NCBI GenBank assembly: GCA_016785955.1
Contig: JAEUWH010000082.1
Location: 1 to 64,000 of the forward strand
DNA: 64,000 nt
Direction: 5' to 3'
Source of the DNA: Pseudobdellovibrionaceae bacterium
Lineage (GTDB): Bacteria > Bdellovibrionota > Bdellovibrionia > Bdellovibrionales > Bdellovibrionaceae
Each line of letters starts with the position of its first letter. The stretch's first letter is position 1. Of the stretch, positions 34,706 through 46,553 are shown piece by piece. Below the pieces are notes generated by a model. That model had not been told where the DNA came from, did not search any database, and was given only the letters and a program-made list of their open reading frames with translations. The translations under genes were made by a program, and so were the position numbers.

Positions 34706-37195
34706 TTAATGTTGATTTTCCGTCGGTGGAACTGATGTCGGCGTGGTCGGAGTCGACTCACTCTCTTCCAGCAAATCAATGACTGCAAATCCCGAAACAA
34801 CTTCGTCTTTATCATCAAGATTGATCAATCGCACACCTTGAGTGTTTCGACCGATGACCGAAACCCCGCTAATCACCATGCGAATCACTTGTCCTTTGTC
34901 TGTTGAAATCATCAGATCCTGATTGTCTTCGACTTTTTTAGTTCCAACAACATGACCAACTTTGTCTGTGGTTTTTTGTGTAATAATACCTACACCGCCG
35001 CGACCTTGAGTGCGATATTCTTCAATACTGGTGCGCTTCCCATAACCTTTTGAAGTCACCATTAAAATTGTCGCTTTAGAGTTTCTCTCAAGAACAGTCA
35101 TTGCGACCACGGAGTCATCTTTTTCCAACGTGATACCTTTAACACCACGAGCACTGCGTCCCATCGCTCGTACATCAGATTCATCAAATCGAATCGACAT
35201 ACCTTCTTTAGTGGCAATAAAAATATCTGATGTTCCATCAGATATCTGCGCATCAATCACGCCGTCTTCTAAATCCGTGGTCAATGCAATAATGCCGTTA
35301 TTGCGCGGATTCGAGAACGCATCTAATGATGTTTTTTTGATTACACCTTTTTCGGTTAACATAACGACGTATTTATTTTCTGAAAATTCCTCGACCGGTA
35401 AAATAGCTCTCACGCGCTCGTTAGAGTCAATTTGTACAACATTGTGGATTGCCTTTCCTTTAGATGTGCGGCTTCCCAAAGGTAATTTATGAACCTTACA
35501 CCAATAAACTTTTCCTTTATCGGTAAACACGAGCAACATTGTCTTTGTCGAGGCCGTAAAGATATCTGTCACGTAGTCTTCCTCACGTGTCTCCATACCT
35601 TTACTTCCTTTACCACCTCGTTTTTGCGTGCGGTATTCATCAGTAGGGATGCGTTTGATGTAACCTGTATTTGTGATCGTAACGACCACCTCTTCATCCG
35701 CAATTAAATCTTCGTCTTCGATATCATCCAAATTACCATCAAGTTGCGTGCGGCGCTTATCCGAGTATCTAGATCTAATTTCCTCTAACTCGCCAACAAT
35801 CAATTTGTAGATTTCATTCACATCACCCAATATGAATTTCAACCAGTCGATATGTTTAAGCAACTCAGCCAGTTCATTCAAAATTTTATCACGCTCTAAA
35901 CCCGTTAAGCGTTGTAATCTCATTTCTAAAATCGCCGTGGCTTGGCGCTCTGAAAATTCAAATTGTGCCATTAATCGCTCTCTCGCCACGCTTGACTCGG
36001 GCGATCCGCGGATGGTTGCAATCACGGCATCAATATGGTCTAGGGCTTTTTTCAAGCCTTCCAAAATATGTGCTTTTTCTTGTGCTTTTTTCAAATCAAA
36101 CAAACATCGACGAGTAACCACTTCGCGCCGATGATCAACAAACGCCTCTAGCATTTGTTTCAGGTCAAAAGTCACCGGTTGGTTCTTTTTATCCAATGCA
36201 AGCATGATAATACCAAAACTGACCTGCATTTGTGTGTATTTGTACAAGCGGTTCAATACGACGCTGGCATTTTCCCCACGTTTAAGCACAATCAAAATAC
36301 GCATACCCTCACGAGACGATTCATCGCGGATATCTGAAATACCTTCGATCGTTTTTTCACGAACAAGATCCGCAACACTTTCAATCAATTTTGCTTTGTT
36401 CACTTGATACGGAATTTCAGTAACAATGATCTCTTCGTGATCTTTTTTAGTAACGATCTCAGCAACGGCTTTGATCGTAATAATACCACGACCTTTTTTG
36501 TAAGCCTGAATAACACCCTCTCGACCAGCAATCACGCCAGCAGTCGGGAAGTCCGGACCAGGAATTTTTGCAATTAAATCATCAACGGTACATTTAGGAT
36601 TTTTTATCAAATGAATACAACCATCGATCACTTCACCCAAGTTATGTGGCGGAATATTAGTCGCCATACCAACTGCAATTCCCGAAGAACCATTCACCAA
36701 AAGATTCGGAAATTTTGAAGGTAAAACCAAAGGAATTTCTAACGAATCATCATAATTCGGACCGAACGCAACCGTTTCCTTGTCAATATCCTCAAGCAAT
36801 TCTTCCGCTAAACGAGTCATACGAATTTCCGTATACCTCATGGCCGCTGGCGAATCGCCATCAATTGATCCGAAATTTCCTTGCCCATCCTCAAGCGGGT
36901 AGCGTAGCGAAAACTCCTGTGCCATACGCACGATAGAATCATAAACCGCTGTGTCCCCGTGTGGATGGTACTTACCGATAACATCCCCCACAACACGCGC
37001 AGATTTTTTGTACGGTTTATCGTGAGTGTTACTCATTTCATGTTGTGCAAATAAAATACGGCGATGAACAGGTTTCAGACCATCACGCACGTCTGGCAAA
37101 GCACGTCCCACAATAACGGACATCGAATACTGTAAGTACGCTTCACGCATTTCTTTATTTATATCAATGGTAGAAATCCCTTTTTCCATTTCCAT
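34706..37195 (-). CDS. gyrA: DNA gyrase subunit A
   Basis: The DNA-breaking and rejoining subunit. The 829-residue protein has REAYLQYSMSVIVGRALPDVRDGLKPVHRR, the catalytic Tyr in AAMRYTEIR, the QRR-type switch region and a C-terminal beta-pinwheel with the GyrA box (EYRTQKRGGKGSKG). The ATG at 37195, with AGAGG upstream, is preferred over a GTG two codons earlier. The C-terminus is acidic and Thr/Pro-rich. It lies in a minus-strand run leaving the origin, with a promoter candidate at 37256-37285. Confidence 0.96.
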   Translation of the reverse strand: MEMEKGISTIDINKEMREAYLQYSMSVIVGRALPDVRDGLKPVHRRILFAQHEMSNTHDKPYKKSARVVGDVIGKYHPHGDTAVYDSIVRMAQEFSLRYPLEDGQGNFGSIDGDSPAAMRYTEIRMTRLAEELLEDIDKETVAFGPNYDDSLEIPLVLPSKFPNLLVNGSSGIAVGMATNIPPHNLGEVIDGCIHLIKNPKCTVDDLIAKIPGPDFPTAGVIAGREGVIQAYKKGRGIITIKAVAEIVTKKDHEEIIVTEIPYQVNKAKLIESVADLVREKTIEGISDIRDESSREGMRILIVLKRGENASVVLNRLYKYTQMQVSFGIIMLALDKKNQPVTFDLKQMLEAFVDHRREVVTRRCLFDLKKAQEKAHILEGLKKALDHIDAVIATIRGSPESSVARERLMAQFEFSERQATAILEMRLQRLTGLERDKILNELAELLKHIDWLKFILGDVNEIYKLIVGELEEIRSRYSDKRRTQLDGNLDDIEDEDLIADEEVVVTITNTGYIKRIPTDEYRTQKRGGKGSKGMETREEDYVTDIFTASTKTMLLVFTDKGKVYWCKVHKLPLGSRTSKGKAIHNVVQIDSNERVRAILPVEEFSENKYVVMLTEKGVIKKTSLDAFSNPRNNGIIALTTDLEDGVIDAQISDGTSDIFIATKEGMSIRFDESDVRAMGRSARGVKGITLEKDDSVVAMTVLERNSKATILMVTSKGYGKRTSIEEYRTQGRGGVGIITQKTTDKVGHVVGTKKVEDNQDLMISTDKGQVIRMVISGVSVIGRNTQGVRLINLDDKDEVVSGFAVIDLLEESESTPTTPTSVPPTENQH

Positions 37196-37255
37196 AAACA
37201 CCTCTTCCCAAGTCTCATTCTATCTAGAGACCAAATAAAAATTTTTCCCCGGCTT

Positions 37256-37285
37256 ATTCTAATTACTGTACCTATTCAGTACCAA
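37256..37285 (-). promoter_or_regulatory. Candidate promoter for gyrA
   Basis: On the minus strand, TTGGTA (-35, 37280-37285) and TAGAAT (-10, 37256-37261) are 18 bp apart in the gyrB-gyrA gap. The -10 matches 5 of 6 consensus bases and the -35 matches 4 of 6. A short inverted repeat, TACTG/CAGTA, overlaps the spacer. Supported by pattern only. Confidence 0.35.
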
Positions 37286-37344
37286 CCTCAAATTTGAACC
37301 GCATTTTCTATTGCGACCAAAAATAAATTAATTAGAACTCACCC

Positions 37345-39777
<2,433 letters not shown>

Positions 39778-39854
39778 TTAGTTCGAGAATGTTTAAAAAT
39801 TTCAATCTCTGCATGCGCCAAATTTTGAAATTTTTAAACATTCTGCTGCAAGTG

Positions 39855-40976
39855 TTATTCTTTAATAATTCCGTTTTCTAAATATTTAACTTGTACCGTT
39901 TCTTTGTTTAAATTTTCGATCGAATCAATTTCCGTACTCGTAATAAAAATCTGCGTTTTTAGATTTTCTAAAAACTCTACAAGGCGAAATCTTTTTTCAT
40001 AATCGAGCTCAGACAGAACATCATCCAATAGCAAAATGGGAAAAGTTCCGTGAACCCGTCTATGATACACTATCTGAGCCATTTTGAAAGACAATATAAT
40101 GGCCCTTTGCTGCCCCTGCGAACAAAAAAATCGTGAATCTTTTTGATTATATAGAAACAAAATTTCGTGTTTATGAGGGCCAACTAATGAGCTTCCAGAC
40201 GCAATTTCTGCCGATCGCAATTCTTGACTGCGTTTTTGCATTTTTTCGAGCACTTTCAAACGAGAAAAACTTAAAAAAGACTCATCAGAAGCCACATAGT
40301 CCACAAATATTTCCACATTTTGTTGGCTAATATAGCGCATATTGTCATTAAGATCGTCTTTGATTTTCCCTAGTGCATCGATCCGCTGCCATACTAGATC
40401 TGCTGATTTTTGTAGGTAAATCTCTGTTAACGAGTCAAAGAGCGGTTCAAATTGACTCCGACTTATCTTTTCCTCTCTAAGGTCTTTTAGCAGCCGGTTG
40501 CGGTTTTTAAGCGTTTTTCGAAAGTCATTGATGATATCAACATTCTTGATATCCACAGAAGTCAGAAACTCGTCCACAAGGACACGACGAAATTCTGAAG
40601 ACTCTTTTATAAAACTTAAGCTCTCCGGCGAGAATAGTACGATAGAAAATTTTTTTTGAATCTGTGATGACGATGTTTTTTTTTCATTCAAAAAAAATTC
40701 TTTCGAGCTTTTTTGAATACTCATTTTTAGATTATATTTTAAACCGCTTTGATGAAAGTTTGATTGAATAAACGATTGCTGAGTTGAGTAGTTAATAAAC
40801 GATTCGTTGTTTGAATACCGAAATGAATTTCCGTGGACCAAAAGATAAATGCTTTCCAGTAAATTTGTTTTTCCTTGTCCATTTTTCCCAAGGAATACAT
40901 TTAAATTTTTGGAAAAATGCGTTTGAGCATCTTGGATATTCCGAAAATTTTTTATAAAAATATTTTCAACAAACAA
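39855..40976 (-). CDS. recF: DNA replication and repair protein RecF
   Basis: RecF loads RecA at gaps with RecO and RecR. The 373-residue ATPase has Walker A near the N-terminus (FLGKNGQGKTNLLES), the signature motif FCSQGQQRAIILSFKMAQ and Walker B (PILLLDDVLSELDYEKR). It follows dnaN by about 100 bp and precedes gyrB. Confidence 0.94.
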   Translation of the reverse strand: MFVENIFIKNFRNIQDAQTHFSKNLNVFLGKNGQGKTNLLESIYLLVHGNSFRYSNNESFINYSTQQSFIQSNFHQSGLKYNLKMSIQKSSKEFFLNEKKTSSSQIQKKFSIVLFSPESLSFIKESSEFRRVLVDEFLTSVDIKNVDIINDFRKTLKNRNRLLKDLREEKISRSQFEPLFDSLTEIYLQKSADLVWQRIDALGKIKDDLNDNMRYISQQNVEIFVDYVASDESFLSFSRLKVLEKMQKRSQELRSAEIASGSSLVGPHKHEILFLYNQKDSRFFCSQGQQRAIILSFKMAQIVYHRRVHGTFPILLLDDVLSELDYEKRFRLVEFLENLKTQIFITSTEIDSIENLNKETVQVKYLENGIIKE

Positions 40977-41074
40977 AAAGGCACCTTTGAGTTTTAATTC
41001 CCATTAGCTGTATTTACAAACTGATAAAATTCTCCATCGGAAACAAATGAATGGAATTACTTTGAAAAGCCAAA

Positions 41075-42181
41075 CTAAATTCTCATGGGCATCACCACAC
41101 AGGTGTACGACATGTCTTCCAGTGGCCGAATAACTCCCGGAGATAAATGATCATTAACTTCAAGTTGCACAACATTTTGATCCATTGATGCTAAAACATC
41201 CAGGATGTAACGTGCATTGAAGCCAATTTTTAATTCGTTCCCAGAAAAATCAACTTCTAACTCTTCCTTTGCCTCACCTAATTCGGGATTGTTTGAAGAA
41301 ATTTCCATTTTATTTTTTGCTAAATTCAACAACACCGCTTTTGATTTTTGATTTGCTAAGAGTGCCACACGTTCAAGTGATGTTAAGAAATCGTTTTTAT
41401 TTATTTTAATTTTTTGAGACAAATTTTGTGGAATAAATTGTTGATAATTTGGGTATTTGCCTTCGATTAAACGAACCATCAAAGTCGTTGTATTATTTCT
41501 TAAATAAAATTGAGAACCTTCGATAGCAATTTCTACTTCCCCAGGGTTTGATTCGATAATTTTTTTTATTTCGTACAAGCCTTTTCTTGGAATAATTACC
41601 CCGGCCGGTGCCGTCCCCTTACCTAGCTCAAGCTGCTTGTTGATTAAACTCATTCGATGTCCATCCGTTGCGACCATTCGGCAGTTTCCAGTTTGTGAAA
41701 CTTCGAAGTAAACACCGTTCAGATGATACCGAGTTTCATCATTCGATACCGAGTAAATAGTTTTATCAATCATCTCCTTCAACAATTGCGAACTAATTTT
41801 TATAAACGATTGAGGGTTGTATGTCGGGAAGATCGGATAGTCTTCATGACTGACTCCCACTATGCGGGACGAAAATTTTCCTTGTTTGATTTCAAGCCAA
41901 TTATTTTCCTTTTTTACCAGCTGAATTTTTCCCTCATCCAACTTGCGACAAATTTCAAAAAGACTTTTTGTGCTAACAACCACCTTTCCAGGTTCCAAAA
42001 TTTTTGCAAAGACTTCGTCAGTTAAACTTACTTCCAGGTCCGTTGCAAAAACTTTTACGCGATCTTGTTCTGCATCCAGCAAAACATTTACCAAAACAGC
42101 CATCGTATTTTTTTTATCAACGATATTCAAAGTTTTACCGATCAGGTTAAGTAAATCTTTTTTCTCGATTTCTATCTTCAT
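41075..42181 (-). CDS. dnaN: DNA polymerase III beta (sliding clamp)
   Basis: The ring that holds polymerase on DNA. The 368-residue protein has three clamp-type domains and ends with the typical RPLEDMSYTCVVMPMRI. It starts MKIEIEKKDLLNLIGKTLNIVDKKNTMAVLVNVLLDA. Its ATG is at the edge of the AT-rich origin segment, so its promoter lies in or near the origin. Confidence 0.96.
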   Translation of the reverse strand: MKIEIEKKDLLNLIGKTLNIVDKKNTMAVLVNVLLDAEQDRVKVFATDLEVSLTDEVFAKILEPGKVVVSTKSLFEICRKLDEGKIQLVKKENNWLEIKQGKFSSRIVGVSHEDYPIFPTYNPQSFIKISSQLLKEMIDKTIYSVSNDETRYHLNGVYFEVSQTGNCRMVATDGHRMSLINKQLELGKGTAPAGVIIPRKGLYEIKKIIESNPGEVEIAIEGSQFYLRNNTTTLMVRLIEGKYPNYQQFIPQNLSQKIKINKNDFLTSLERVALLANQKSKAVLLNLAKNKMEISSNNPELGEAKEELEVDFSGNELKIGFNARYILDVLASMDQNVVQLEVNDHLSPGVIRPLEDMSYTCVVMPMRI

Positions 42182-42191
42182 GTTTCCTCAT

Positions 42192-42227
42192 CCAATAAAT
42201 AATAATAATACTATATATATAAATAAC
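42192..42227. other. AT-rich DNA unwinding element
   Basis: This segment is almost wholly A and T, with AATAATAATAATA and CTATATATATAAATAA, directly next to the DnaA-trio repeats. It is the likely strand-opening site and also carries the dnaN leader. Confidence 0.65.
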
Positions 42228-42242
42228 TAGTAGTAGTAGTAG
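42228..42242. promoter_or_regulatory. DnaA-trio array (five TAG repeats)
   Basis: TAG is repeated five times. On the opposite strand this reads CTA five times, following the box TAATCCACA and the short spacer CGC and leading into the AT-rich tract. DnaA-trios guide DnaA onto single-stranded DNA in B. subtilis; here the array is perfectly regular. Confidence 0.75.
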
Positions 42243-42245
42243 GCG

Positions 42246-42254
42246 TGTGGATTA
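42246..42254 (-). promoter_or_regulatory. DnaA box adjacent to the trios
   Basis: TAATCCACA on the minus strand (one mismatch to TTATCCACA), three bases from the first trio, in the position that anchors DnaA for unwinding. Confidence 0.7.
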
Positions 42255-42296
42255 CGGCCTTAACAATTTAACTTGTTGATTTTATTAACGTATCCT

Positions 42297-42397
42297 AGTG
42301 GATAAAGTCATTAATAAAAAACACCGAGATCCGGGATAAAACCGGGTTTAAATTATCCCCAAAGTTTTACCAAGGCTTCTCCACACGCTTTTCCACA
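42297..42397. promoter_or_regulatory. Cluster of further DnaA boxes
   Basis: Near-consensus boxes at 42297-42305 (minus-strand TTATCCACT), 42353-42361 (TTATCCCCA), 42377-42385 (TTCTCCACA) and 42389-42397 (TTTTCCACA). Each has one mismatch. A 7-bp inverted repeat, GGGATAA (42333-42339)/TTATCCC (42353-42359), lies among them. A weaker box at 42423-42431 is inside the end of dnaA. Confidence 0.55.
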
Positions 42398-42405
42398 ATC
42401 CCAAT

Positions 42406-43812
42406 TCACACCCCTGTGATATTGTGGATTCTGCTCTCTAACTCCTCGATATCTTTGAAAATATCTTGGTCTTTCTGCTGTAGAAACTTCACCCTTTCAA
42501 GGGCATTCATCACTGTGGTGTGGTCCCGACCACCAAAAGTTTTTCCAATATCCACGAGTGATTTATCTAAAAATTTCTTAATTAAATACATCGCAATTTG
42601 TCGAGGAACGACGATTTGTTTCGCTCGAGTCGTCGACTTCAAGTCTTGAATTTTCACTTTATAATGGTCTGCTACGCGTTTTAATATCTCTTCCGCACCA
42701 ATAGTTGATTGGGTTTCATGACTTGATAAAATGCGTTTAACCAGGTCGTAGTCAATCTGCAAACCTTGAAGTTCCGAGAACATTTTTACTTTTTTAAGAT
42801 TGCCCTCAAGTTCACGAATGGATCGCTTTGAAATGCGTGCAATATAGGTGGCTACTTCATCAGACAGTCGAACGGCAAACCGTTCAGCCTTATATCTTAA
42901 AATTGCAATACGTGTTTCTAAATCTGGCATTGTGATATCTGCAATTAAACCACGTTCGAGTCGCGTGCGATTACGGTCCTCTAGATCAATAATATCTTTA
43001 GGCATGCGATCAGAGGCCAGAAGAACCTGTTTTTTTCGTTCAATAAAGGTGTTGATTGTATGAAAAAACTCTTCCTGAACAGCTTCCCCTTTACCTATAA
43101 ATTGAACATCGTCTACCAGTAAAATATCGGCATTTTCCCGATATTTTTGACGAAATTTATCCATTTTGTGGTGCCGAATCGAGGAAATACATTCATTCAT
43201 AAAATGCTCCGCCGAGATATAAATAATTCTCAGTTGAGGATAGCTTTCACGAATATAGTTTCCACCAGCGTGTAATAGATGAGTTTTACCCATTCCTACT
43301 GGTCCATATATATATAGGGGATTATAGTCATCACCACCTGGATTCTTGGCGACATTGTAGGTAGCGGCATGAGCAAATTCTGAGTTTTTTCCTACCACAA
43401 ATGTTGAGAATGTAAGTTCCGTATTTAGAGGGTCGGAATTAAATGGCTTTTCTTTAAACGGAGCTTTCAGAGCGTTCGTTGTCGACTGTGAAGTGTTAAA
43501 AATAGCCTCTTCTAAGGCTTGTGGGCTCTCGGGTGGAGGAGGGGTCTTATTACCTGTAACAACAAATTCCACTTCGAATTGAGAGTTGTAAAGATCTGAA
43601 ATTTCAGAATAAATTTTATCTTGAAGGTTCTCGATAACAAAATATTGATGAAACGCATTTGGAACACCCAAAACTATTCGTGGTCTATTTTCCGAGCCGG
43701 AAGTATTTAAATATTCTATTGGGTCTAACCAAGTATCCAATAGCTTATTATTTAAATTTCTTCCTTTCATATTAAATTTAACTTGATCCCAAAAGTGCGA
43801 ATCGATCAGCAT
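42406..43812 (-). CDS. dnaA: Chromosomal replication initiator DnaA
   Basis: The AAA+ initiator that binds DnaA boxes. The 468-residue protein has the N-terminal domain I (WDQVKFNMKGRNLNNKLLDTWL), a Pro/Ser-rich linker, Walker A at 170-177 (GPVGMGKT), Walker B ILLVDDVQFI (about 230-239), and the C-terminal helix-turn-helix with the signature GRDHTTVMNALERV. GAGGGG precedes the ATG with good spacing. It diverges from rpmH and heads the minus-strand replication genes. Confidence 0.97.
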   Translation of the reverse strand: MLIDSHFWDQVKFNMKGRNLNNKLLDTWLDPIEYLNTSGSENRPRIVLGVPNAFHQYFVIENLQDKIYSEISDLYNSQFEVEFVVTGNKTPPPPESPQALEEAIFNTSQSTTNALKAPFKEKPFNSDPLNTELTFSTFVVGKNSEFAHAATYNVAKNPGGDDYNPLYIYGPVGMGKTHLLHAGGNYIRESYPQLRIIYISAEHFMNECISSIRHHKMDKFRQKYRENADILLVDDVQFIGKGEAVQEEFFHTINTFIERKKQVLLASDRMPKDIIDLEDRNRTRLERGLIADITMPDLETRIAILRYKAERFAVRLSDEVATYIARISKRSIRELEGNLKKVKMFSELQGLQIDYDLVKRILSSHETQSTIGAEEILKRVADHYKVKIQDLKSTTRAKQIVVPRQIAMYLIKKFLDKSLVDIGKTFGGRDHTTVMNALERVKFLQQKDQDIFKDIEELESRIHNITGV

Positions 43813-44139
43813 TTCAAACCCCTCAAAAATCCTCTAGTAAAAAGACAAGATGAAAGAATTAACAAGGGACCCTAGCGTTTACAACATGAGTCCTGATTGC
43901 TGCTCCGTGAATTTTTCATGACCGGTTATCTAGTGGTTACATTTAAAAATTTTACAATAGGTAGTGGGGGACGGGTACCTTACTTGGCTATTGCTTCTGT
44001 TGACTTATAATTTAGGCTTTAAATTCGGGAAAAGTTGAGAATGTTAAAATACCGAAAGTAAATTTATGCTTGTAAAATTAGTTTATTAAGTACATAAAGA
44101 TGAATCTAATTTTTAGTTCGGCCAGTTAAGGAGATAACA
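43813..44139. other. Divergent promoter region between dnaA and rpmH
   Basis: A 327-bp gap without a gene. It holds the promoters for dnaA (leftward) and the rpmH operon (rightward). A TTGGCT-16 bp-TATAAT pair at 43984-44011 is the best plus-strand promoter candidate. No good DnaA box cluster was seen here, so the origin is placed on the other side of dnaA. Confidence 0.5.
43984..44011 (+). promoter_or_regulatory. Candidate promoter for the rpmH operon
   Basis: TTGGCT (43984-43989) and a perfect TATAAT (44006-44011) are separated by 16 bp, about 130 bp before the rpmH ATG. The -35 matches 4 of 6 consensus bases. A long leader would result. Confidence 0.4.
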
Positions 44140-44289
44140 ATGAAAAGAACGTATCAACCGTCAAAAAAACGTCGCAAAAAAACACATGGTTTCAGAGCCA
44201 GAATGAAAACTAAAGATGGACAGAAAGTTCTTAGCCGCAGACGCGCTAAAGGACGTAAGAAACTATCTGTAGAAATTAGTGGTAAGTAA
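44140..44289 (+). CDS. rpmH: 50S ribosomal protein L34
   Basis: A 49-residue, strongly basic protein of the large subunit. It has the family signature [19 protein letters not shown] and then [34 protein letters not shown] precedes the ATG. Its end overlaps the rnpA start by 11 bp, the common rpmH-rnpA arrangement. Confidence 0.96.
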   Translation: MKRTYQPSKKRRKKTHGFRARMKTKDGQKVLSRRRAKGRKKLSVEISGK

Positions 44290-44665
44290 GCCGTTTCAAT
44301 CAATAAATAGAAACTCAGATTTTTTAAATCTTAAGCACCGGGGAACTAAATTTTGGGCGGCATCATGGATGCTGGTCAGTATCGACAGTGAGTTCGATCC
44401 TAGTTCTCCAAAATCCCAAATTGGATTTATTTTAAGTCGAAAAGTAGGTAATGCTGTCGTTAGAAATAAAGTCCGACGATGGCTTAAGCAAGAAATTGCT
44501 GATTTTTTAAAAGAGAATCCCGAGGTTAAGGTTAAGTTCTCTGTTTTTATTAAGCCAATGACAGACGACTACTATAAGAAAATGAGTTTCTTGAGTTTCA
44601 AAAAAGTTTTAAATAATGCGATTAAATTTATTAGCCAGAAACAATCCTCTAAAATCCGCAGATAA
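44279..44665 (+). CDS. rnpA: Ribonuclease P protein component
   Basis: The protein cofactor of RNase P, which matures tRNA 5' ends. The 128-residue product has the RNR motif [19 protein letters not shown]. It starts at GTG 44279 inside the rpmH end, and no better in-frame start exists. It overlaps yidD by 50 bp, as is common in this operon. Confidence 0.9.
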   Translation: MVSKPFQSINRNSDFLNLKHRGTKFWAASWMLVSIDSEFDPSSPKSQIGFILSRKVGNAVVRNKVRRWLKQEIADFLKENPEVKVKFSVFIKPMTDDYYKKMSFLSFKKVLNNAIKFISQKQSSKIRR

Positions 44666-44912
44666 AGTTCGATTTTTTATAGAGAACGTCTTTAAGTTTT
44701 GTGGTTTGTTGTTGATTGGTGCTTATCGTACGTTGGGTACACAATTTATGGGTGGTAATTGTAAGTTTCACCCTTCGTGTTCAGAATATGCGGCTCAAGC
44801 TTTTCATACACATTCCCCATTTTTCGCTATTAAACTAGTATCAATTAGGTTATGCAAATGTCGTCCTTTTTCAACGGGTGGATATGATCCAGTTCCCGAT
44901 AGGAGTTCTTAG
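44616..44912 (+). CDS. yidD: Membrane protein insertion efficiency factor YidD
   Basis: A small protein that aids YidC-dependent insertion. The 98-residue product has the YidD core: LLIGAYRTLGTQFMGGNCKFHPSCSEYAAQAF, then CKCRPFSTGGYDPVP. It is longer than the usual 70-85 residues at the N-terminus, so the real start may lie later. It overlaps rnpA by 50 bp and its stop overlaps the yidC GTG by 1 bp. Confidence 0.9.
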   Translation: MRLNLLARNNPLKSADKVRFFIENVFKFCGLLLIGAYRTLGTQFMGGNCKFHPSCSEYAAQAFHTHSPFFAIKLVSIRLCKCRPFSTGGYDPVPDRSS

Positions 44913-46534
44913 TGCAAGAGCAAAATTCTAACCCATTTAACAGTCGTTTCCTTATTGCCATGGTTGTTTTTGCGCTCTTTTATTTTGGTTGGAATCAACA
45001 TCTTCAAAAGAAGTATCCTGGGTATGGAAAAAAAACTGAGACGACGACAGCAGCGGCAGGCGAGTCAGCAAAAACTGACGTGGCCACTACACCCTCTCAA
45101 AGTGCGGGAAATGTAACGTCTACCAGTAAAGAGCAATTATCTGGCAATTCTATTGATGCTAAAATGGTGACCAAGCAGGAGGAGAAAGTTTTCTCTTTTG
45201 ATGACGAAAAAGTCTCATTCGTAGTTTCTTCGCGTGGGCTAGGTATTAGAAATGTGGAAATTAAAAATTACGAAGATAAAGATAAGCAAAAAATTAAGCT
45301 TGGTGTTTCGGACGCTCTTAATTTATTTGAAATGAAACTCTCCGACGGTACGGACGTTTATTTTGACGTTCAGGAGCTTGGAAGAGGTAAATATAAAGGT
45401 ATTTTTTCTACTGCAGAATATCGAATTGAACGCGATCTGGTGTTCAACGAAACTAGTAATTCATTTAAATCGACAACAAAATTAGTTTCTTTAAATGAAA
45501 AGACAGCTCCGGCTGTTAAGTTTTATATTCCTGAAAAAATAATGGATGTACATAGCTCTTCTTGGTTGTTTCCTTCGTATCAGCATCAAGATTTTTATAC
45601 TGTTCATGAAAATACTTCCTCAAATTTGAATTTTTCTTCTGCTAGTCATGACGTCTCTGGTGAGTATAAAGGTGTGAATCTTGTTTCCATCGGTAGCCAA
45701 TATTTTGCGACGGCAATTATCGATGAATCAGACACTATTCCTGAGGCAAAGCTGTCGAGTTCATTTCAGAACAAAACGGCACAAGCCGAACTTATTTATC
45801 GTGTAAATGATGGCATAAAGGAAATGTCCTTACAGCAAACATTATTTGCAGGGCCTAAGTCGATTGATATGATGAACAGCACACATCCAGAACTGGCTCA
45901 GGTTATCAACTTTGGATGGTTAAGCTTTATAGCAAAACCGTTGTTGTTTACGATGAAATGGTTTTTCTCGCAAATTCCTAACTGGGGTATTGCAATTATC
46001 CTTTTAACTTTACTTGTTCGTTTATTTGTTCTTCCCTTTAACTTGATGTCGTATAAGTCCATGAAAGCGATGCAAAAAATTCAACCGATGATGACGGCAG
46101 TACGGGAGAAATTTAAAGACGATCCTGTGCGTATGAATCAAGAAGTTATGAATTTGATGAAAGAAAACAAAGCCAACCCGTTTGGTGGATGCTTGCCGAT
46201 GTTATTGCAGATCCCAATTTTCTTTGCATTATATCGTGTGATTGGCTCCAGCATTGAGCTTTATGGTAGTCCGTTTATGTGGTGGATTACAGATCTAAGC
46301 GCACATGATAAGTTTTTTGTTCTACCAATTTTGATGGGTATAACAATGTTTGTTCAGCAGAAATTGACGCCGACAAATATGGATCCGATGCAAGCCAAAA
46401 TCTTACTTTATATGCCACTTATTTTTACGATATTTATGGTGAATTTGCCGAGTGGATTAACTTTGTATATGTTTATTAGTGCCTTGTTTGGTGCTGTTCA
46501 ACAATACTTTATGATGAAAACTAAACCAGCGTAA
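44912..46534 (+). CDS. yidC: Membrane protein insertase YidC
   Basis: YidC inserts and folds inner-membrane proteins. The 540-residue product has an N-terminal membrane helix, a Thr/Ala/Ser-rich linker, a large periplasmic beta-domain (about 80-340) and the conserved C-terminal helices with the hydrophilic groove: LVRLFVLPFNLMSYKSMKAMQKIQPMM, NPFGGCLPMLLQIPIFFALY, and NLPSGLTLY. GTG start with AGGAG upstream. Confidence 0.95.
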   Translation: MQEQNSNPFNSRFLIAMVVFALFYFGWNQHLQKKYPGYGKKTETTTAAAGESAKTDVATTPSQSAGNVTSTSKEQLSGNSIDAKMVTKQEEKVFSFDDEKVSFVVSSRGLGIRNVEIKNYEDKDKQKIKLGVSDALNLFEMKLSDGTDVYFDVQELGRGKYKGIFSTAEYRIERDLVFNETSNSFKSTTKLVSLNEKTAPAVKFYIPEKIMDVHSSSWLFPSYQHQDFYTVHENTSSNLNFSSASHDVSGEYKGVNLVSIGSQYFATAIIDESDTIPEAKLSSSFQNKTAQAELIYRVNDGIKEMSLQQTLFAGPKSIDMMNSTHPELAQVINFGWLSFIAKPLLFTMKWFFSQIPNWGIAIILLTLLVRLFVLPFNLMSYKSMKAMQKIQPMMTAVREKFKDDPVRMNQEVMNLMKENKANPFGGCLPMLLQIPIFFALYRVIGSSIELYGSPFMWWITDLSAHDKFFVLPILMGITMFVQQKLTPTNMDPMQAKILLYMPLIFTIFMVNLPSGLTLYMFISALFGAVQQYFMMKTKPA

Positions 46535-46553
46535 GTCGATTACAGGAGGAAAT

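Larger units (their letters stand above)
42182..42405. other. oriC: Candidate chromosomal origin oriC
   Basis: The dnaN-dnaA gap. It combines an AT-rich segment next to dnaN (42192-42227), five TAG trios (42228-42242), an adjacent DnaA box (42246-42254) and at least four more near-consensus boxes to 42397. Genes on both sides point away from here. On the minus strand the order is box, short GC spacer, CTA repeats, AT-rich tract, which is the arrangement of the known bacterial unwinding module. The boxes vary by one or two bases from TTATCCACA. Confidence 0.8.
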
